From Pseudomonas fluorescens (GTDB lineage Bacteria; Pseudomonadota; Gammaproteobacteria; Pseudomonadales; Pseudomonadaceae), in contig NZ_LT907842.1 in NCBI RefSeq assembly GCF_900215245.1, forward strand, positions 3,410,001-3,474,000: a stretch of 64,000 nucleotides of DNA. Reading direction: 5' to 3'. Shown piece after piece: positions 1 through 10,478 of the stretch. Under the pieces are notes generated by a model that saw only the letters and a list, made by a program, of their open reading frames with translations, was not told where the DNA came from and did not search any database. Position numbers and translations under genes: made by a program. Position 1 is the first letter of the stretch; each line of letters begins with the position of its first letter.

Positions 1-1
1 G

Positions 2-1027
2 TTCGTCGGCGTAGCCGGCAACCACATTCGCAGCCTGAACTCCCACGGCATCGTGGCGATTCGCGACCGCGAAGTCAGCGCGGCCGACCTTGAGCGCGTA
101 CTCGACGCCGCCCAGGCCGTGGCGATTCCGGCCGACCAGCGTGTGCTGCACACACTGCCGCAGGACTACGTGATCGACAACCAGGAAGGCGTTCGTGAGC
201 CTCTGGGCATGTCGGGCGTGCGCCTGGAAGCCAAGGTTCACGTGGTGACCTGTGCCGTCAATGCCGCACAGAACATTGAAAAATGCGTGCGCCGCTGCGG
301 CCTGGAAATCGACGACATCATTCTCGAGCAACTGGCTTCGGCCTACTCGGTACTGACCGACGACGAAAAAGAACTGGGCGTGTGCCTGGTGGACATCGGC
401 GGCGGCACCACCGACATCGCGATTTTCACCGAGGGTGCGATCCGTCACACCGCCGTGATCCCGATTGCCGGTGACCAGGTCACCAACGACATCGCGATGG
501 CGTTGCGCACGCCGACCCAGTACGCCGAAGAAATCAAGATCCGTTACGCCTGCGCCCTGGCCAAGCTGGCCGGTGCCGGTGAAACCATCAAGGTGCCAAG
601 CGTTGGCGACCGTCCACCGCGCGAGCTGTCGCGTCAGGCCCTGGCCGAAGTGGTCGAGCCACGTTACGACGAGCTGTTCACCCTGATCCAGGCTGAACTG
701 CGCCGCAGCGGCTACGAAGATTTGATCCCGGCCGGCATCGTGCTGACCGGTGGCACCTCGAAGATGGAAGGCGCGGTCGAACTGGCCGAGGAAATCTTCC
801 ACATGCCTGTGCGCCTGGGCGTGCCCCATGGCGTCAAAGGCCTGGGCGACGTGGTGCGCAACCCGATTTATTCCACCGGTGTGGGCTTGCTGTTGTACGG
901 GCTGCAAAAGCAGACCGACGGCATTTCCCTGTCGGGCCCGAGCATCCGTGACAGCTACCGCAGCGACGACGAGGCCAAAGCGCCGTTGTTCGAGCGGTTG
1001 CAGGCTTGGGTAAAAGGCAATTTCTAA
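2..1027 (+). CDS. ftsA: Cell division protein FtsA, 5' end outside window
   Basis: Actin-like ATPase that tethers FtsZ to the inner membrane. The reading frame is open from base 2, giving 341 residues; about 80 N-terminal residues lie outside the window, judging from a usual length near 420. An actin-type phosphate-binding motif (VDIGGGTTDIAIF) and a second glycine-rich motif (GIVLTGGTSKMEGAVELAE) are visible. The C-terminus, FERLQAWVKGNF, is the expected amphipathic membrane-targeting helix. It lies 87 bp upstream of ftsZ on the same strand, the normal order of the division cluster. Confidence 0.97.
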   Translation, partial: FVGVAGNHIRSLNSHGIVAIRDREVSAADLERVLDAAQAVAIPADQRVLHTLPQDYVIDNQEGVREPLGMSGVRLEAKVHVVTCAVNAAQNIEKCVRRCGLEIDDIILEQLASAYSVLTDDEKELGVCLVDIGGGTTDIAIFTEGAIRHTAVIPIAGDQVTNDIAMALRTPTQYAEEIKIRYACALAKLAGAGETIKVPSVGDRPPRELSRQALAEVVEPRYDELFTLIQAELRRSGYEDLIPAGIVLTGGTSKMEGAVELAEEIFHMPVRLGVPHGVKGLGDVVRNPIYSTGVGLLLYGLQKQTDGISLSGPSIRDSYRSDDEAKAPLFERLQAWVKGNF

Positions 1028-1114
1028 AGATTTACCGCGACACCGTCACACCGTTGTAGAAGCACGCAATAAGCAGTAGGCGAAAAAACTAGAGAAAACG
1101 AAAGGAGAGGGAAC

Positions 1115-2320
1115 ATGTTCGAACTCGTAGACAACATCCCCGCTAGCCCGGTTATCAAAGTAATCGGTGTCGGCGGTGGCGGCGGCAACGCTGTCAACCA
1201 TATGGTCAAGAGCAACATTGAAGGCGTTGAATTCATCTGCGCCAACACTGATGCCCAGGCGCTGAAAAGCATCGGCGCGCGGACCATCCTGCAATTGGGC
1301 ACAGCCGTGACCAAAGGCCTTGGCGCTGGCGCCAACCCGGAAGTCGGCCGTCAAGCCGCCCTGGAAGACCGCGAGCGTATTGCTGAAGTGCTGCAAGGCA
1401 CCAACATGGTGTTCATCACCACCGGCATGGGCGGCGGTACCGGTACCGGTGCAGCGCCAATCATTGCCGAAGTGGCCAAGGAAATGGGCATCCTGACGGT
1501 CGCTGTGGTGACCCGTCCGTTCCCGTTCGAAGGTCGCAAGCGCATGCAGATCGCCGACGAAGGCATCCGTCTGCTCTCTGAAAGCGTCGACTCGTTGATC
1601 ACCATTCCCAACGAGAAGCTGCTGACCATCCTGGGCAAGGACGCAAGCCTGCTGTCCGCATTTGCCAAGGCTGACGATGTGCTGGCCGGTGCCGTTCGCG
1701 GTATCTCCGACATCATCAAGCGTCCAGGCATGATCAACGTCGACTTTGCCGACGTACGTACGGTCATGAGCGAAATGGGCATGGCGATGATGGGCACTGG
1801 CTGCGCCAGCGGTCCGAACCGTGCACGTGAAGCCACTGAAGCGGCCATCCGCAACCCGTTGCTGGAAGACGTGAACCTGCAAGGCGCACGCGGCATCCTG
1901 GTGAACATCACCGCCGGTCCTGACCTGTCCCTGGGTGAGTACTCCGACGTGGGTAGCATCATCGAAGCCTTCGCTTCCGAGCACGCGATGGTCAAAGTCG
2001 GTACCGTTATCGATCCGGACATGCGTGATGAACTGCATGTAACCGTGGTTGCTACCGGCCTGGGCGCAAAAATCGAGAAGCCTGTTAAGGTCATCGACAA
2101 TACCGTTCACACCGGCCACAACAGTCACGCCAGCCAAGCGGCTGCCGCTCCAGCGCCTGCGCGCCAGGAACTGCCGTCGGTGAACTACCGTGATCTGGAC
2201 CGTCCGACCGTGATGCGCAACCAGGCTCAGGCCGGTGCTGCGGCGTCCCGTAGCCTGAATCCGCAGGATGATCTGGATTACCTGGACATCCCGGCATTCT
2301 TGCGTCGTCAGGCCGATTAA
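1115..2320 (+). CDS. ftsZ: Cell division GTPase FtsZ
   Basis: Tubulin homologue that polymerises into the cytokinetic ring. 401 residues, normal for Pseudomonas. The start is fixed by a strong AAAGGAGAGG ribosome site just upstream of ATG. The N-terminal GTPase carries the tubulin signature GGGTGTGAAPI (about residues 108-118) and the synergy-loop region NVDFADVRTVM. After a variable linker of about 60 residues comes the conserved C-terminal peptide DYLDIPAFLRRQAD, which binds FtsA and ZipA. Nothing unusual. Confidence 0.98.
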   Translation: MFELVDNIPASPVIKVIGVGGGGGNAVNHMVKSNIEGVEFICANTDAQALKSIGARTILQLGTAVTKGLGAGANPEVGRQAALEDRERIAEVLQGTNMVFITTGMGGGTGTGAAPIIAEVAKEMGILTVAVVTRPFPFEGRKRMQIADEGIRLLSESVDSLITIPNEKLLTILGKDASLLSAFAKADDVLAGAVRGISDIIKRPGMINVDFADVRTVMSEMGMAMMGTGCASGPNRAREATEAAIRNPLLEDVNLQGARGILVNITAGPDLSLGEYSDVGSIIEAFASEHAMVKVGTVIDPDMRDELHVTVVATGLGAKIEKPVKVIDNTVHTGHNSHASQAAAAPAPARQELPSVNYRDLDRPTVMRNQAQAGAAASRSLNPQDDLDYLDIPAFLRRQAD

Positions 2321-2396
2321 TGGAATGTATCAGGGCTATGAAGGTGATTGGTGTTCAGCAAAGGTCTGGTCTGCTATTATCGCCAGCCTTTGTTGA

Positions 2397-3344
<948 letters not shown>

Positions 3345-3370
3345 GTAACAACTCTCTTCTTTAGTTTTGA

Positions 3371-3397
3371 AAGGCTGCCTTCGGGTGGCCTTTTTTT
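3371..3397 (+). terminator. Rho-independent terminator after lpxC
   Basis: An 8-bp stem (AGGCTGCC with GGTGGCCT, two G-U pairs) closes a TTCG tetraloop and is followed by seven T. It starts 27 bp after the lpxC stop and ends the ftsA-ftsZ-lpxC transcript. Confidence 0.85.
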
Positions 3398-3428
3398 ATG
3401 CCGGTCTTTTTTGAGGCCGCCGTTCCAA

Positions 3429-3492
3429 TGCAGGCGCTGGCTTGCCTGCGATAGCATCACCGCGGTGTCTACGTCATACCGAGGCGCCTGCC
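3429..3492. repeat. Degenerate REP pair
   Basis: The segment GGCGCTGGCTTGCCTGCGAT followed by ACCGAGGCGCCTGCC resembles the left and right parts of the REP pair at 18560-18646 (same GGCTTGCCTGCGATAGCATC core) but lacks the terminal GTGGGA arms. It lies between convergent lpxC and the first diguanylate cyclase. Confidence 0.5.
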
Positions 3493-3540
3493 TGACAGCC
3501 GCACTGAAGCTCGACAGCTTCCACATCGATAGGCTGCGAC

Positions 3541-5040
3541 TCACGAATCTCGAAGCGTTGCAGCATCCACAATGCGATTGCGCCCCCTGTGCTTGGCTTC
3601 ATACAGCGCCTGATCCGCACTCAGTAACACTGCCTCCAATGAAGTGCGGCTGCGTTTATCCCAGGTACTCATGCCGATACTCACGGTAACCGGCCGCTCG
3701 GCGCCGGCCACCCGTGGCAAGTGCTCGACACTGCTGCGGATATGCTCGGCAATCACCCATGCGCCCTTGGCGTCGGTGTGCGGCAGCACCACCGCAAACT
3801 CCTCCCCGCCAAATCGTGCCGCCAGATCAGCCGGACGGCGGATGTTGTTGTCGATGACGTGAGCCACCGTACGCAATGCCTCGTCGCCACCGTGGTGTCC
3901 ATGGCGGTCGTTGAAGGCCTTGAAGTGATCAACGTCGATCATCAACAGCGTCAGCGGCTCGGCCGAGCGTTGCGCACGGTCCCATTCCAGGCGCAGGCGC
4001 TCGTCCAGGGTGCGGCGATTGGCCAGGCCGGTCAGCGCGTCAGTGGCTGCCAGTTCTGACAGCACCTGTTCGGCGCTATGGCGACGGCGCAGTTCTTTGC
4101 CGAGCATCCAGGTCAACCACAGTAGACCCATGCACAGCACGCCCGTGGCGACGGCGACCAGCAGGGCTGCTCGCCGCCATTGGGCGAAAACTTCGTCGCT
4201 GGACAGGGCCACCGCCACGATCAGCGGCAAGTTGCCGACGCTGGAGAAAGTGTAAAGCCGCTCCTGCTGGTCAACGCTGGAAATGCCGCGAAAGTTGCCC
4301 TCACGCTCCTTGAGCATCCGCGCCACGTTGGGACGCCGGCTGAAGTCCTGATTGATCAGGTCCTGAACCAGCAGCGGGTGCTGTGCCAGCACAATGCCTT
4401 CGTGGTTGATCAGGTTGATGGTGCTGTTACTGCCGATATTCAGGCTGCTGAACAACTGATTGAAGTACGACAGGCGCATGGAGGCCACCGCGACGCCCTG
4501 GAAGCGCCCGTCCGGCCCGGATAGGCGGCGGCTGAATGCAATACGCCACTTATCGTCACACACGCAGCGCGCCATGAACGGGCGGCTGATATACAGCCCG
4601 AGGTCCGGATTTTTCCGTTGAGCCTTGAAGTAGTCACGATCAGCAAAGTTTTCCTTCTTTGGCGCGAGTAACGAAGCGTCGGCAATGACCTCGCCATTGG
4701 CGTCCAGCAGCAGAATATCGCCCTTGTAGGGCGCGGCAGTGGCGCGGTCGAACAATATGAGGTGGCGAATACTGGCGGAAACGTCTTGCAGGTCACTGCG
4801 TTCGGTCGCGGCGATCAGCCCCTTGAGGGCCATGTCGTAGAGCTCGATGTTGCGCTGCACATCGGCGTCGATCAGTTGGGTGATGTTGTTCGCGGTGCGT
4901 TTGGCGGTCTGCAGGGCCGTGGCGTGTTCGTGAATCAACAGCGCTGCAACCATCCCGACGATCAGCAGGGCCGTGAGCGCGCTGCCCAGGATCAACAAGC
5001 GTTCCGGGCGACGTGTGGGGCGGGACGGGCGTGGGCTCAT
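3541..5040 (-). CDS. Membrane diguanylate cyclase with periplasmic Cache-like sensor
   Basis: Predicted to make c-di-GMP from two GTP. 499 residues: cytoplasmic N-terminus, membrane helix at about 15-36, periplasmic sensor (about 37-285, double-Cache style, with the ADRDYFKAQRK-type segment), second helix at about 288-310, then a GGDEF domain. The active-site loop is GGEEF near residue 411, and an RxxD inhibitory site (RPAD) sits five residues before it, so product inhibition is expected. The upstream ribosome site is weak. The gene is a close paralogue of the next one, in the same orientation 63 bp away. The signal sensed cannot be read from sequence. Confidence 0.92.
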   Translation of the reverse strand: MSPRPSRPTRRPERLLILGSALTALLIVGMVAALLIHEHATALQTAKRTANNITQLIDADVQRNIELYDMALKGLIAATERSDLQDVSASIRHLILFDRATAAPYKGDILLLDANGEVIADASLLAPKKENFADRDYFKAQRKNPDLGLYISRPFMARCVCDDKWRIAFSRRLSGPDGRFQGVAVASMRLSYFNQLFSSLNIGSNSTINLINHEGIVLAQHPLLVQDLINQDFSRRPNVARMLKEREGNFRGISSVDQQERLYTFSSVGNLPLIVAVALSSDEVFAQWRRAALLVAVATGVLCMGLLWLTWMLGKELRRRHSAEQVLSELAATDALTGLANRRTLDERLRLEWDRAQRSAEPLTLLMIDVDHFKAFNDRHGHHGGDEALRTVAHVIDNNIRRPADLAARFGGEEFAVVLPHTDAKGAWVIAEHIRSSVEHLPRVAGAERPVTVSIGMSTWDKRSRTSLEAVLLSADQALYEAKHRGRNRIVDAATLRDS

Positions 5041-5103
5041 CGGGCTTACTTCTGCTTCGAGGATGCCAATAGCGTAGTCCTTGTATGGCCTTGCAGGGCC
5101 GGT

Positions 5104-6603
5104 TCAGCGCGCAGCAGCCTCCACAATCCGGTTTCGGCCAGTGTGCTTGGCCTCATACAAGGCCTGATCCGCCCGCAGCAGCAACGCTTCCAAAGGCAAG
5201 CGGGTGTGCTTGTCCCAGGTGCTCATGCCGATACTCACGGTAATCGGCTGCTCGGCGCCGGCCACCCGTGGCAAGTGTTCGACACTGCTGCGGATATGTT
5301 CGGCGATCACCCAGGCGCCCTTGGCATCTGTGTTGGGCAGCACCACTGCAAATTCTTCCCCGCCATACCGTGCGGCCAAGTCGGCGGGGCGCCGGATGTT
5401 ACTGCCGATGACTTGGGCGACCGTGCGCAATGCCTCGTCGCCACCGCGGTGGCCATGGCGATCGTTGAAGGCTTTGAAGTGGTCAACGTCGATCATCAGC
5501 AGGGTCAGCGGCTCGGTCGAGCGCTGCGCACGGTCCCATTCCTGCCGCAGGCGCTGGTCCAGGATGCGTCGGTTGGCCAGCCCGGTCAGGGCATCGGTGG
5601 CGGCCAGTTCAGACAGTTCCTGTTCGGCCCGATAGCGGCGGCGCAGTTCGTGGCGCAGCAGCCAGGTCAGCCATAGCAGGCCAATACACAGCACGCCGGT
5701 GGCGCCACCGGTCAGCAGTGCGGCGCGCTTCCAGGGTGCGAACACGTCCTCGCTGGACAGCGCCACCACCACAATCAGCGGCAAGTCGCCGACATTGGTA
5801 AAGGTGTACAACCGCTCAGTACCGCTGAGGGTCGAGATCGCCCGGAAGCTGCCTTCGCCTTCGCGCAATATGCGTTTGAAATTGGGCCGATCGCTCAGGT
5901 CCTTATCAATCATGTCGCGCTCCAGCAACGGCTGCTGGGCGAGGAGAATGCCCTGATTGTTCAGCAGGTTGACCGAGCTGCCGTTGCCGTTGCCGATGGT
6001 CAGGCGGTTGAACAACTGATCGAAATACGCCAGGCGCATCGTCGCCACGGCCACGCCAATGAATTCGCCGTCCGGGCCGGTCACCCTGCGACTGAACGCG
6101 ATGCGCCACACCTGATCACAGGCGCAGCGGATCTTGAACGGGCGGCTGATAAACAGCCCCGCCTGCGCGTTTTGTTTATGGATCTGGAAATAGTCACGGT
6201 TGGCGAAATTGCGCGGCGTCGGCCGGAGGGTCGAGGAGTCGGCGATCACCTTGCCATTGGCATCCAGCAACAGCACTTCACCTTTGAAGGGCGCCGCAGT
6301 GGATTGATCAAACTGCACGGTGTGGCGAATGTCCGGGGACGTCTGCGACAGATCCTTGCGCTCGGTAGCCGTGATCAGGCCCTGTAGCGCCAGATCATAG
6401 AGTTCGACGTTACGCAGCACATCGGCGTTGATCAGTTGCGTAATGTTGGTGGTGGCGCGCTGGGCCGCCAGTACGGTGCTGGCGTGTTCGCGGGTCAGCA
6501 ACGCGGCGACGATAACCACGATCAGGGTGACGGTGAGGCTACTGCCCAGAATCAGCAAAAGCTCTGGGCGTGCAGGCAGGGCAGGAGTGCGGGGTTGACT
6601 CAT
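5104..6603 (-). CDS. Membrane diguanylate cyclase, tandem paralogue
   Basis: Same 499-residue length and architecture as the downstream neighbour: helix, periplasmic Cache-like sensor, helix, GGDEF domain. The catalytic loop reads GGEEF with an RPAD inhibitory site five residues earlier, so the enzyme should be active. The GGDEF halves of the two proteins are nearly identical over long stretches, while the sensor halves differ more (for example an added GNGNGSS stretch here in place of GSNST). This pattern fits a tandem duplication followed by divergence of the sensory part. Transcribed before its paralogue, probably as one unit. Confidence 0.92.
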   Translation of the reverse strand: MSQPRTPALPARPELLLILGSSLTVTLIVVIVAALLTREHASTVLAAQRATTNITQLINADVLRNVELYDLALQGLITATERKDLSQTSPDIRHTVQFDQSTAAPFKGEVLLLDANGKVIADSSTLRPTPRNFANRDYFQIHKQNAQAGLFISRPFKIRCACDQVWRIAFSRRVTGPDGEFIGVAVATMRLAYFDQLFNRLTIGNGNGSSVNLLNNQGILLAQQPLLERDMIDKDLSDRPNFKRILREGEGSFRAISTLSGTERLYTFTNVGDLPLIVVVALSSEDVFAPWKRAALLTGGATGVLCIGLLWLTWLLRHELRRRYRAEQELSELAATDALTGLANRRILDQRLRQEWDRAQRSTEPLTLLMIDVDHFKAFNDRHGHRGGDEALRTVAQVIGSNIRRPADLAARYGGEEFAVVLPNTDAKGAWVIAEHIRSSVEHLPRVAGAEQPITVSIGMSTWDKHTRLPLEALLLRADQALYEAKHTGRNRIVEAAAR

Positions 6604-6689
6604 CGCGCAGGCTTCAGCAGGGAAGATACTGGCAGTTTAGTTCTACGCGATGAAAATTAAATCATGGGTTAAAAAGAAAGATCAGTGCC

Positions 6690-8012
6690 TTAGAACACGT
6701 TGATCGGGTAGTCCACGATCACCCGGTATTCATCCACATCCCGGTCCACTGCCGAGTAGCCGTTGCCGCCGCGATTGGTCGCCCACTGCAGGCGCACGGA
6801 CAAATCCTTGGCTTTGCCGCCTTGCACCACGTACTTCAGGTCGATATCCCGCTCCCAGTGTTTTGCGTCCTTGCCGTCGGCGCTGTACCAGGCGCTGTAG
6901 CCACGGCTGTTCGGGTCGACTTTGGTGAGATCGGTCTTACCGCTGATATAGGACACGGCGGACGTCAGCCCGGGCATGCCGAGGCCGGCGAAGTCGTAGG
7001 CATACTTGAGTTTCCACGAGCGCTCGTTGGGGCCGTTGAAGTCCGAGTATTGCTGGGAGTTGTCCAGATAAATGCTGTCGCCCTGGCCGATGTAATCGAA
7101 CGGCGTGTTGCCGTTGACCCGCTGATAGGCAGCGGTGACGCTGTGGTTGCCCACGCCGACGGTGAAATGCAGGCTGTAGGTGTTGTTGTCGAGAGTGCCC
7201 AGCAGCGACTGGCCGGTGTCCTGTGTGTGGTAGTAGTGCAGGCCGGGGTTGAGGCTGACCAGATCATTCAGCGCGTAGGTGTAGTCCAGGTCGTAGTAAT
7301 ACTGATGCCATACATCCTTGAGTTCAGAGGCATACAGGTTGCTGGTCAGGCCCGCAACACCGCTGAACGACACGCCGGCCCAGTTCAGGTGCTGACTGTC
7401 GGCGTGGTCCGGCAGCGTGCCGTAGCTGGTGCCGATGCGACGGTGGCCGCTCTGGTTGTAGAGCTTGGTGAAACTGGCCTGGCCGCCTTCGACCATCCAG
7501 CCGTCGAAGCTGTGATTGGTCAGGCTGACGCCACGGAAGTCCTGCGGCAACATGCGGGTCATGCCGCCGGCGATGACCGGGTTGTTGAGGAACAGGTCAC
7601 CGGCCTTCAGTTCGGTGTCGAACGCGCGCATTTTCAAGGTGGCGCCTGCGGTGGAGAACGAACCTGGGGCTTTGCCGTTGCCGGAGCCTACGGGCAGGAT
7701 GCTGGAGCCATCCGTGCCGCCACCGCCGTCAAGCTTGAGCCCCAGCATGGCATTGAGGTCCAGGCCAAAGCCGACGGTGCCCTGGGTGAAGCCGGACTCG
7801 AAGGTGCCGATAAAACCCTGGCCCCATTCCTTGCTGTCATCGGTGTGAATGTCGCGACGGTCGCGGTTCATGTAGTAGTTGCGGGTATTGATGTTGAGGC
7901 TTGAGCCTTCAACGAAGCCGTCAGCTTGAGGCGTGTCTGCCGCGTGGGCAAGGGGGATGATCGTTGCTGCAATCGCGAGGAATAACGGGGTGAACGTCAG
8001 CGAGTTCTTCAC
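6690..8012 (-). CDS. OprD-family outer membrane porin
   Basis: Substrate-specific porin for small organic acids, amino acids or similar solutes. 440 residues starting at GTG (bases 8012-8010), chosen because AAAGGAG lies at proper spacing upstream and the protein then begins [16 protein letters not shown], a good signal peptide ending in AHA. The mature protein starts with the OprD-family pattern [20 protein letters not shown] and ends in a beta-barrel C-terminus with terminal Phe (YPINVF). The substrate cannot be assigned. It may be transcribed alone; the terminator about 70 bp upstream separates it from the kinase operon. Confidence 0.9.
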   Translation of the reverse strand: MKNSLTFTPLFLAIAATIIPLAHAADTPQADGFVEGSSLNINTRNYYMNRDRRDIHTDDSKEWGQGFIGTFESGFTQGTVGFGLDLNAMLGLKLDGGGGTDGSSILPVGSGNGKAPGSFSTAGATLKMRAFDTELKAGDLFLNNPVIAGGMTRMLPQDFRGVSLTNHSFDGWMVEGGQASFTKLYNQSGHRRIGTSYGTLPDHADSQHLNWAGVSFSGVAGLTSNLYASELKDVWHQYYYDLDYTYALNDLVSLNPGLHYYHTQDTGQSLLGTLDNNTYSLHFTVGVGNHSVTAAYQRVNGNTPFDYIGQGDSIYLDNSQQYSDFNGPNERSWKLKYAYDFAGLGMPGLTSAVSYISGKTDLTKVDPNSRGYSAWYSADGKDAKHWERDIDLKYVVQGGKAKDLSVRLQWATNRGGNGYSAVDRDVDEYRVIVDYPINVF

Positions 8013-8081
8013 CGGTAAAGCTCCTTTGGTCAATCGAAAACGGCCAATGTCGTGGGGGTATGCCTGGCCTTTTTTTACGGC

Positions 8082-8110
8082 AAAAAAAAGCCGCTGAAGT
8101 CAGCGGCTTT
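8082..8110 (-). terminator. Rho-independent terminator, minus strand
   Basis: A perfect 10-bp stem (AAAGCCGCTG with CAGCGGCTTT, loop AAGT). Read on the minus strand it is followed by eight T. It ends transcripts arriving from the pump/two-component operon and insulates the porin gene. Confidence 0.85.
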
Positions 8111-8304
8111 AAACAGATTCCCAGTGTAGAGCCCTGGAAATAAGTCGAGGGAAATTCGGGTGAGCGGGAAGCTGTGTTTGCCGTCGCGCTCATCGGTGCG
8201 TCAAAGTAACGCAGGCGAGCGGTGCGATACAGAGTGTAACAAGATAATGACTGTTGCCCAAACCGCAACAGTCAATGTCTGGGTCGATGCGCCGAGATCT
8301 AAAT

Positions 8305-8393
8305 GTGGGAGCGGGCTTGCTCGCGAAAGCAGTGGGTCAGCCAGCACATGTGGCGACTGACACTGCGCATTCGCGAGCAAGCCCGCTCCCACA
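8305..8393. repeat. REPIN (inverted REP pair)
   Basis: Left arm GTGGGAGCGGGCTTGCTCGC and right arm GCGAGCAAGCCCGCTCCCAC are perfect inverse complements separated by about 50 variable bases. It lies in the 403-bp gap between the sensor kinase and the porin; the rest of that gap holds the terminator and no gene. Confidence 0.92.
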
Positions 8394-8415
8394 CTGACTG
8401 AGGTGTTCTAAAGAT

Positions 8416-9780
8416 TTAGACGGGCAACGTAATGCCAAACGTATTGCCGCCACCGTCACTGCGCACAAACACATCACCGCCATGCATCAACGCAATTGCC
8501 TTGACGATGGCCAGCCCCAAGCCGTGATTTGCCCCGCTGTTGCTGCGCGACGCGTCCACCCGATAGAAGCGTTCGAACAGCCTTGGCAAATGTTCGCTGG
8601 CAATTTCATCGCCAGGGTTGGTCACCCCGATGGCCACCTGATGCGCCTGCACGTCGATGTTCACCTCGATGATCTGCCCTGGCGCGGTGTGCTGTACCGC
8701 ATTACTCAGCAGGTTGATCAGCGCGCGGCGCAGGTGGGCTTTTTCGATCTGCACCACGGCATCGCCGCGCACCTGAACCTTGACTTGGGCGTCTTCGAGG
8801 ATGAAGTCCAGATAATCGAGGGTGGTGGCGACTTCATCGGCCAGTGAGCTTTCAATCAGCTTGGTGGCCTTGCTGCCCTGGTCGGCGCTGGCGAGAAACA
8901 GCATGTCATTGATGATCGAGCGCAGGCGCTCCAGCTCTTCGAGGTTCGATTGCAACACCTCGAAGTAATGCTCGGCAGAACGGCCGCGCGTCAGCGCCAC
9001 CTGGGTCTGGCCGATCAGGTTGGTCAGCGGCGAGCGCAGTTCGTGGGCCACGTCGGCGTTGAATGACTCCAGGCGCGAGTAGGCCTGTTCAACCCTATCC
9101 AGCGTTGAGTTGAACGAGTTGACGAACTGGCTCAGCTCCGGCGGCAACGGCGACAGGTGCAGGCGCCCGGAGAGTTTGGGCGGTGCGAGTTTTTGCGCTT
9201 CATCCGAGAGTTTGCCCAGCGGCTTGAGGCCGATACGCGAGACCCAGAACCCCAGCAGCGCGGCCAGGGCCACGCCGACAAACGACAGGCCGATCAAGGC
9301 CATCAACAGATGGTGCTGGGTGATGCGAAAGTTCTCGGTGTCGATGGCGATCATAAAGCGCAGCGGCGGGCGTTGTTCTTTGGCCGAGAACTGGGTCAGC
9401 AATACTTTGAACGGGTATTCATGCTCAGGCAGGCGCAGGTCGCGCTTGCCGGTCGGCCCTTGGGCGAACGCGCGGATCTGTGCGTCGGGGTGGCCGTACT
9501 CGTAGTTCGGGTCGCTGCTCACTACCCAGAAGCGGATGCGCTTGTCTTCCTCGCCGAGCAATTTCAGTTTGGCGGTGATTTTTGCCCAGTGGTCCGGCGT
9601 GCCGAAGCGGTTCACCGACGATTCCAGCACGCTATAGCGCGCCTCCAGTTCGGCCTCTGGCAACAACCCCAGGCCGCGGTCCACTTGCTGGTACAGCGCA
9701 CCGCCGATCAACACGAAGATCAGCAGCGCCACCAGCGTGAACATGCCGCTCAGGCGCAGGGCAATGGAGTTAGCCGACAC
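8416..9780 (-). CDS. Sensor histidine kinase, heavy-metal-sensor type
   Basis: Membrane kinase paired with the preceding response regulator. 454 residues from a GTG whose bases overlap the end of the regulator gene (translational coupling); longer upstream frames run inside the regulator and are not used. Helix at about 12-30, a periplasmic loop of about 125 residues, second helix near 158-180, HAMP-like linker, H-box DVAHELRSPLTN with the phospho-acceptor His near 246, N-box LINLLSNAVQHT and G-box HGLGLAIVKA. The layout matches the CusS/CopS family, but no obvious metal-binding His/Cys cluster is seen in the loop, so the signal is unknown. Confidence 0.9.
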   Translation of the reverse strand: MSANSIALRLSGMFTLVALLIFVLIGGALYQQVDRGLGLLPEAELEARYSVLESSVNRFGTPDHWAKITAKLKLLGEEDKRIRFWVVSSDPNYEYGHPDAQIRAFAQGPTGKRDLRLPEHEYPFKVLLTQFSAKEQRPPLRFMIAIDTENFRITQHHLLMALIGLSFVGVALAALLGFWVSRIGLKPLGKLSDEAQKLAPPKLSGRLHLSPLPPELSQFVNSFNSTLDRVEQAYSRLESFNADVAHELRSPLTNLIGQTQVALTRGRSAEHYFEVLQSNLEELERLRSIINDMLFLASADQGSKATKLIESSLADEVATTLDYLDFILEDAQVKVQVRGDAVVQIEKAHLRRALINLLSNAVQHTAPGQIIEVNIDVQAHQVAIGVTNPGDEIASEHLPRLFERFYRVDASRSNSGANHGLGLAIVKAIALMHGGDVFVRSDGGGNTFGITLPV

Positions 9781-10447
9781 TGCGGTTCTCCAGCACGTAG
9801 CCCATGCCGCGAATGGTGTGCAGCAGCTTGTGTTCGAACGGCCCGTCGAGCTTGGCACGCAGGCGCTTGATTGCCACTTCGACGACGTTGGCGTCGCTGT
9901 CGAAATTGATGTCCCAGACCATCTCCGCAATGGCGGTCTTGGACAGGATCTCACCCTGGCGTCGCGCCAATACGCTGAGCAGCGAGAACTCCTTGGCGGT
10001 CAGGTCCAGGCGCAAGCCGTTGCGACTGGCCTTGCGGCTGATCAAATCGATCCACAGGTCGGCGACGGTGACCTGCACCGGCTCATGGCCGCCGCTGCGA
10101 CGGGTCAGGGCTTGTAGACGCGCCACCAGTTCGAGAAACGAAAACGGTTTGCCCAGGTAGTCATCGGCACCTTCGCGCAGGCCACGAATGCGGTCTTCGA
10201 CGCGCTCGCGGGCGGTGAGCATGATCACCGGCGTCTGCTTGCGCGCCCGCAGTGCACGCAATACGCCAAAGCCGTCGAGGCCGGGCAGCATCACGTCGAG
10301 CACGATCACCGCGTAATCGTTCTCCAGCGCCAGGTGCAAACCCTCGACGCCTTCGCGCGCCACATCGACGGTGTAGCCTTGTTCTGTCAGGCCGCGGTGC
10401 AGGTAGTCCGCGGTTTTTTCTTCATCTTCAATAATCAGGACGCGCAT
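9770..10447 (-). CDS. OmpR-family response regulator, CusR/CopR-like
   Basis: DNA-binding regulator of the local operon. 225 residues starting MRVLIIEDEEKTADYLHRGL. The receiver domain has the acidic pair at 8-9 and phospho-acceptor Asp51 (VIVLDVMLPGLDG), the switch Thr in IMLTAR and the Lys in GKPFSFLEL. A C-terminal winged helix covers about 125-220 (AKEFSLLSVLARRQGE; NVVEVAIKRLRAKLD; IRGMGYVLE). It starts 31 bp after the pump gene and overlaps the kinase gene by 11 bp. The palindrome at 14818-14835 is a candidate operator. Confidence 0.92.
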   Translation of the reverse strand: MRVLIIEDEEKTADYLHRGLTEQGYTVDVAREGVEGLHLALENDYAVIVLDVMLPGLDGFGVLRALRARKQTPVIMLTARERVEDRIRGLREGADDYLGKPFSFLELVARLQALTRRSGGHEPVQVTVADLWIDLISRKASRNGLRLDLTAKEFSLLSVLARRQGEILSKTAIAEMVWDINFDSDANVVEVAIKRLRAKLDGPFEHKLLHTIRGMGYVLENRSVG

Positions 10448-10478
10448 GAGCCTTTTGCTCCAGGACGGGGCCTCAGCC

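Noticed and set aside
7921..8268. A 115-codon minus-strand frame over the porin 5' end and upstream gap
   Set aside because: It overlaps the porin signal peptide region out of frame and includes the terminator hairpin.
9781..9954. Longer start for the sensor kinase, 58 codons upstream
   Set aside because: This part lies inside the response regulator gene and reads as a Ser/Thr/Arg-rich shadow; the overlapping GTG start gives a normal kinase.
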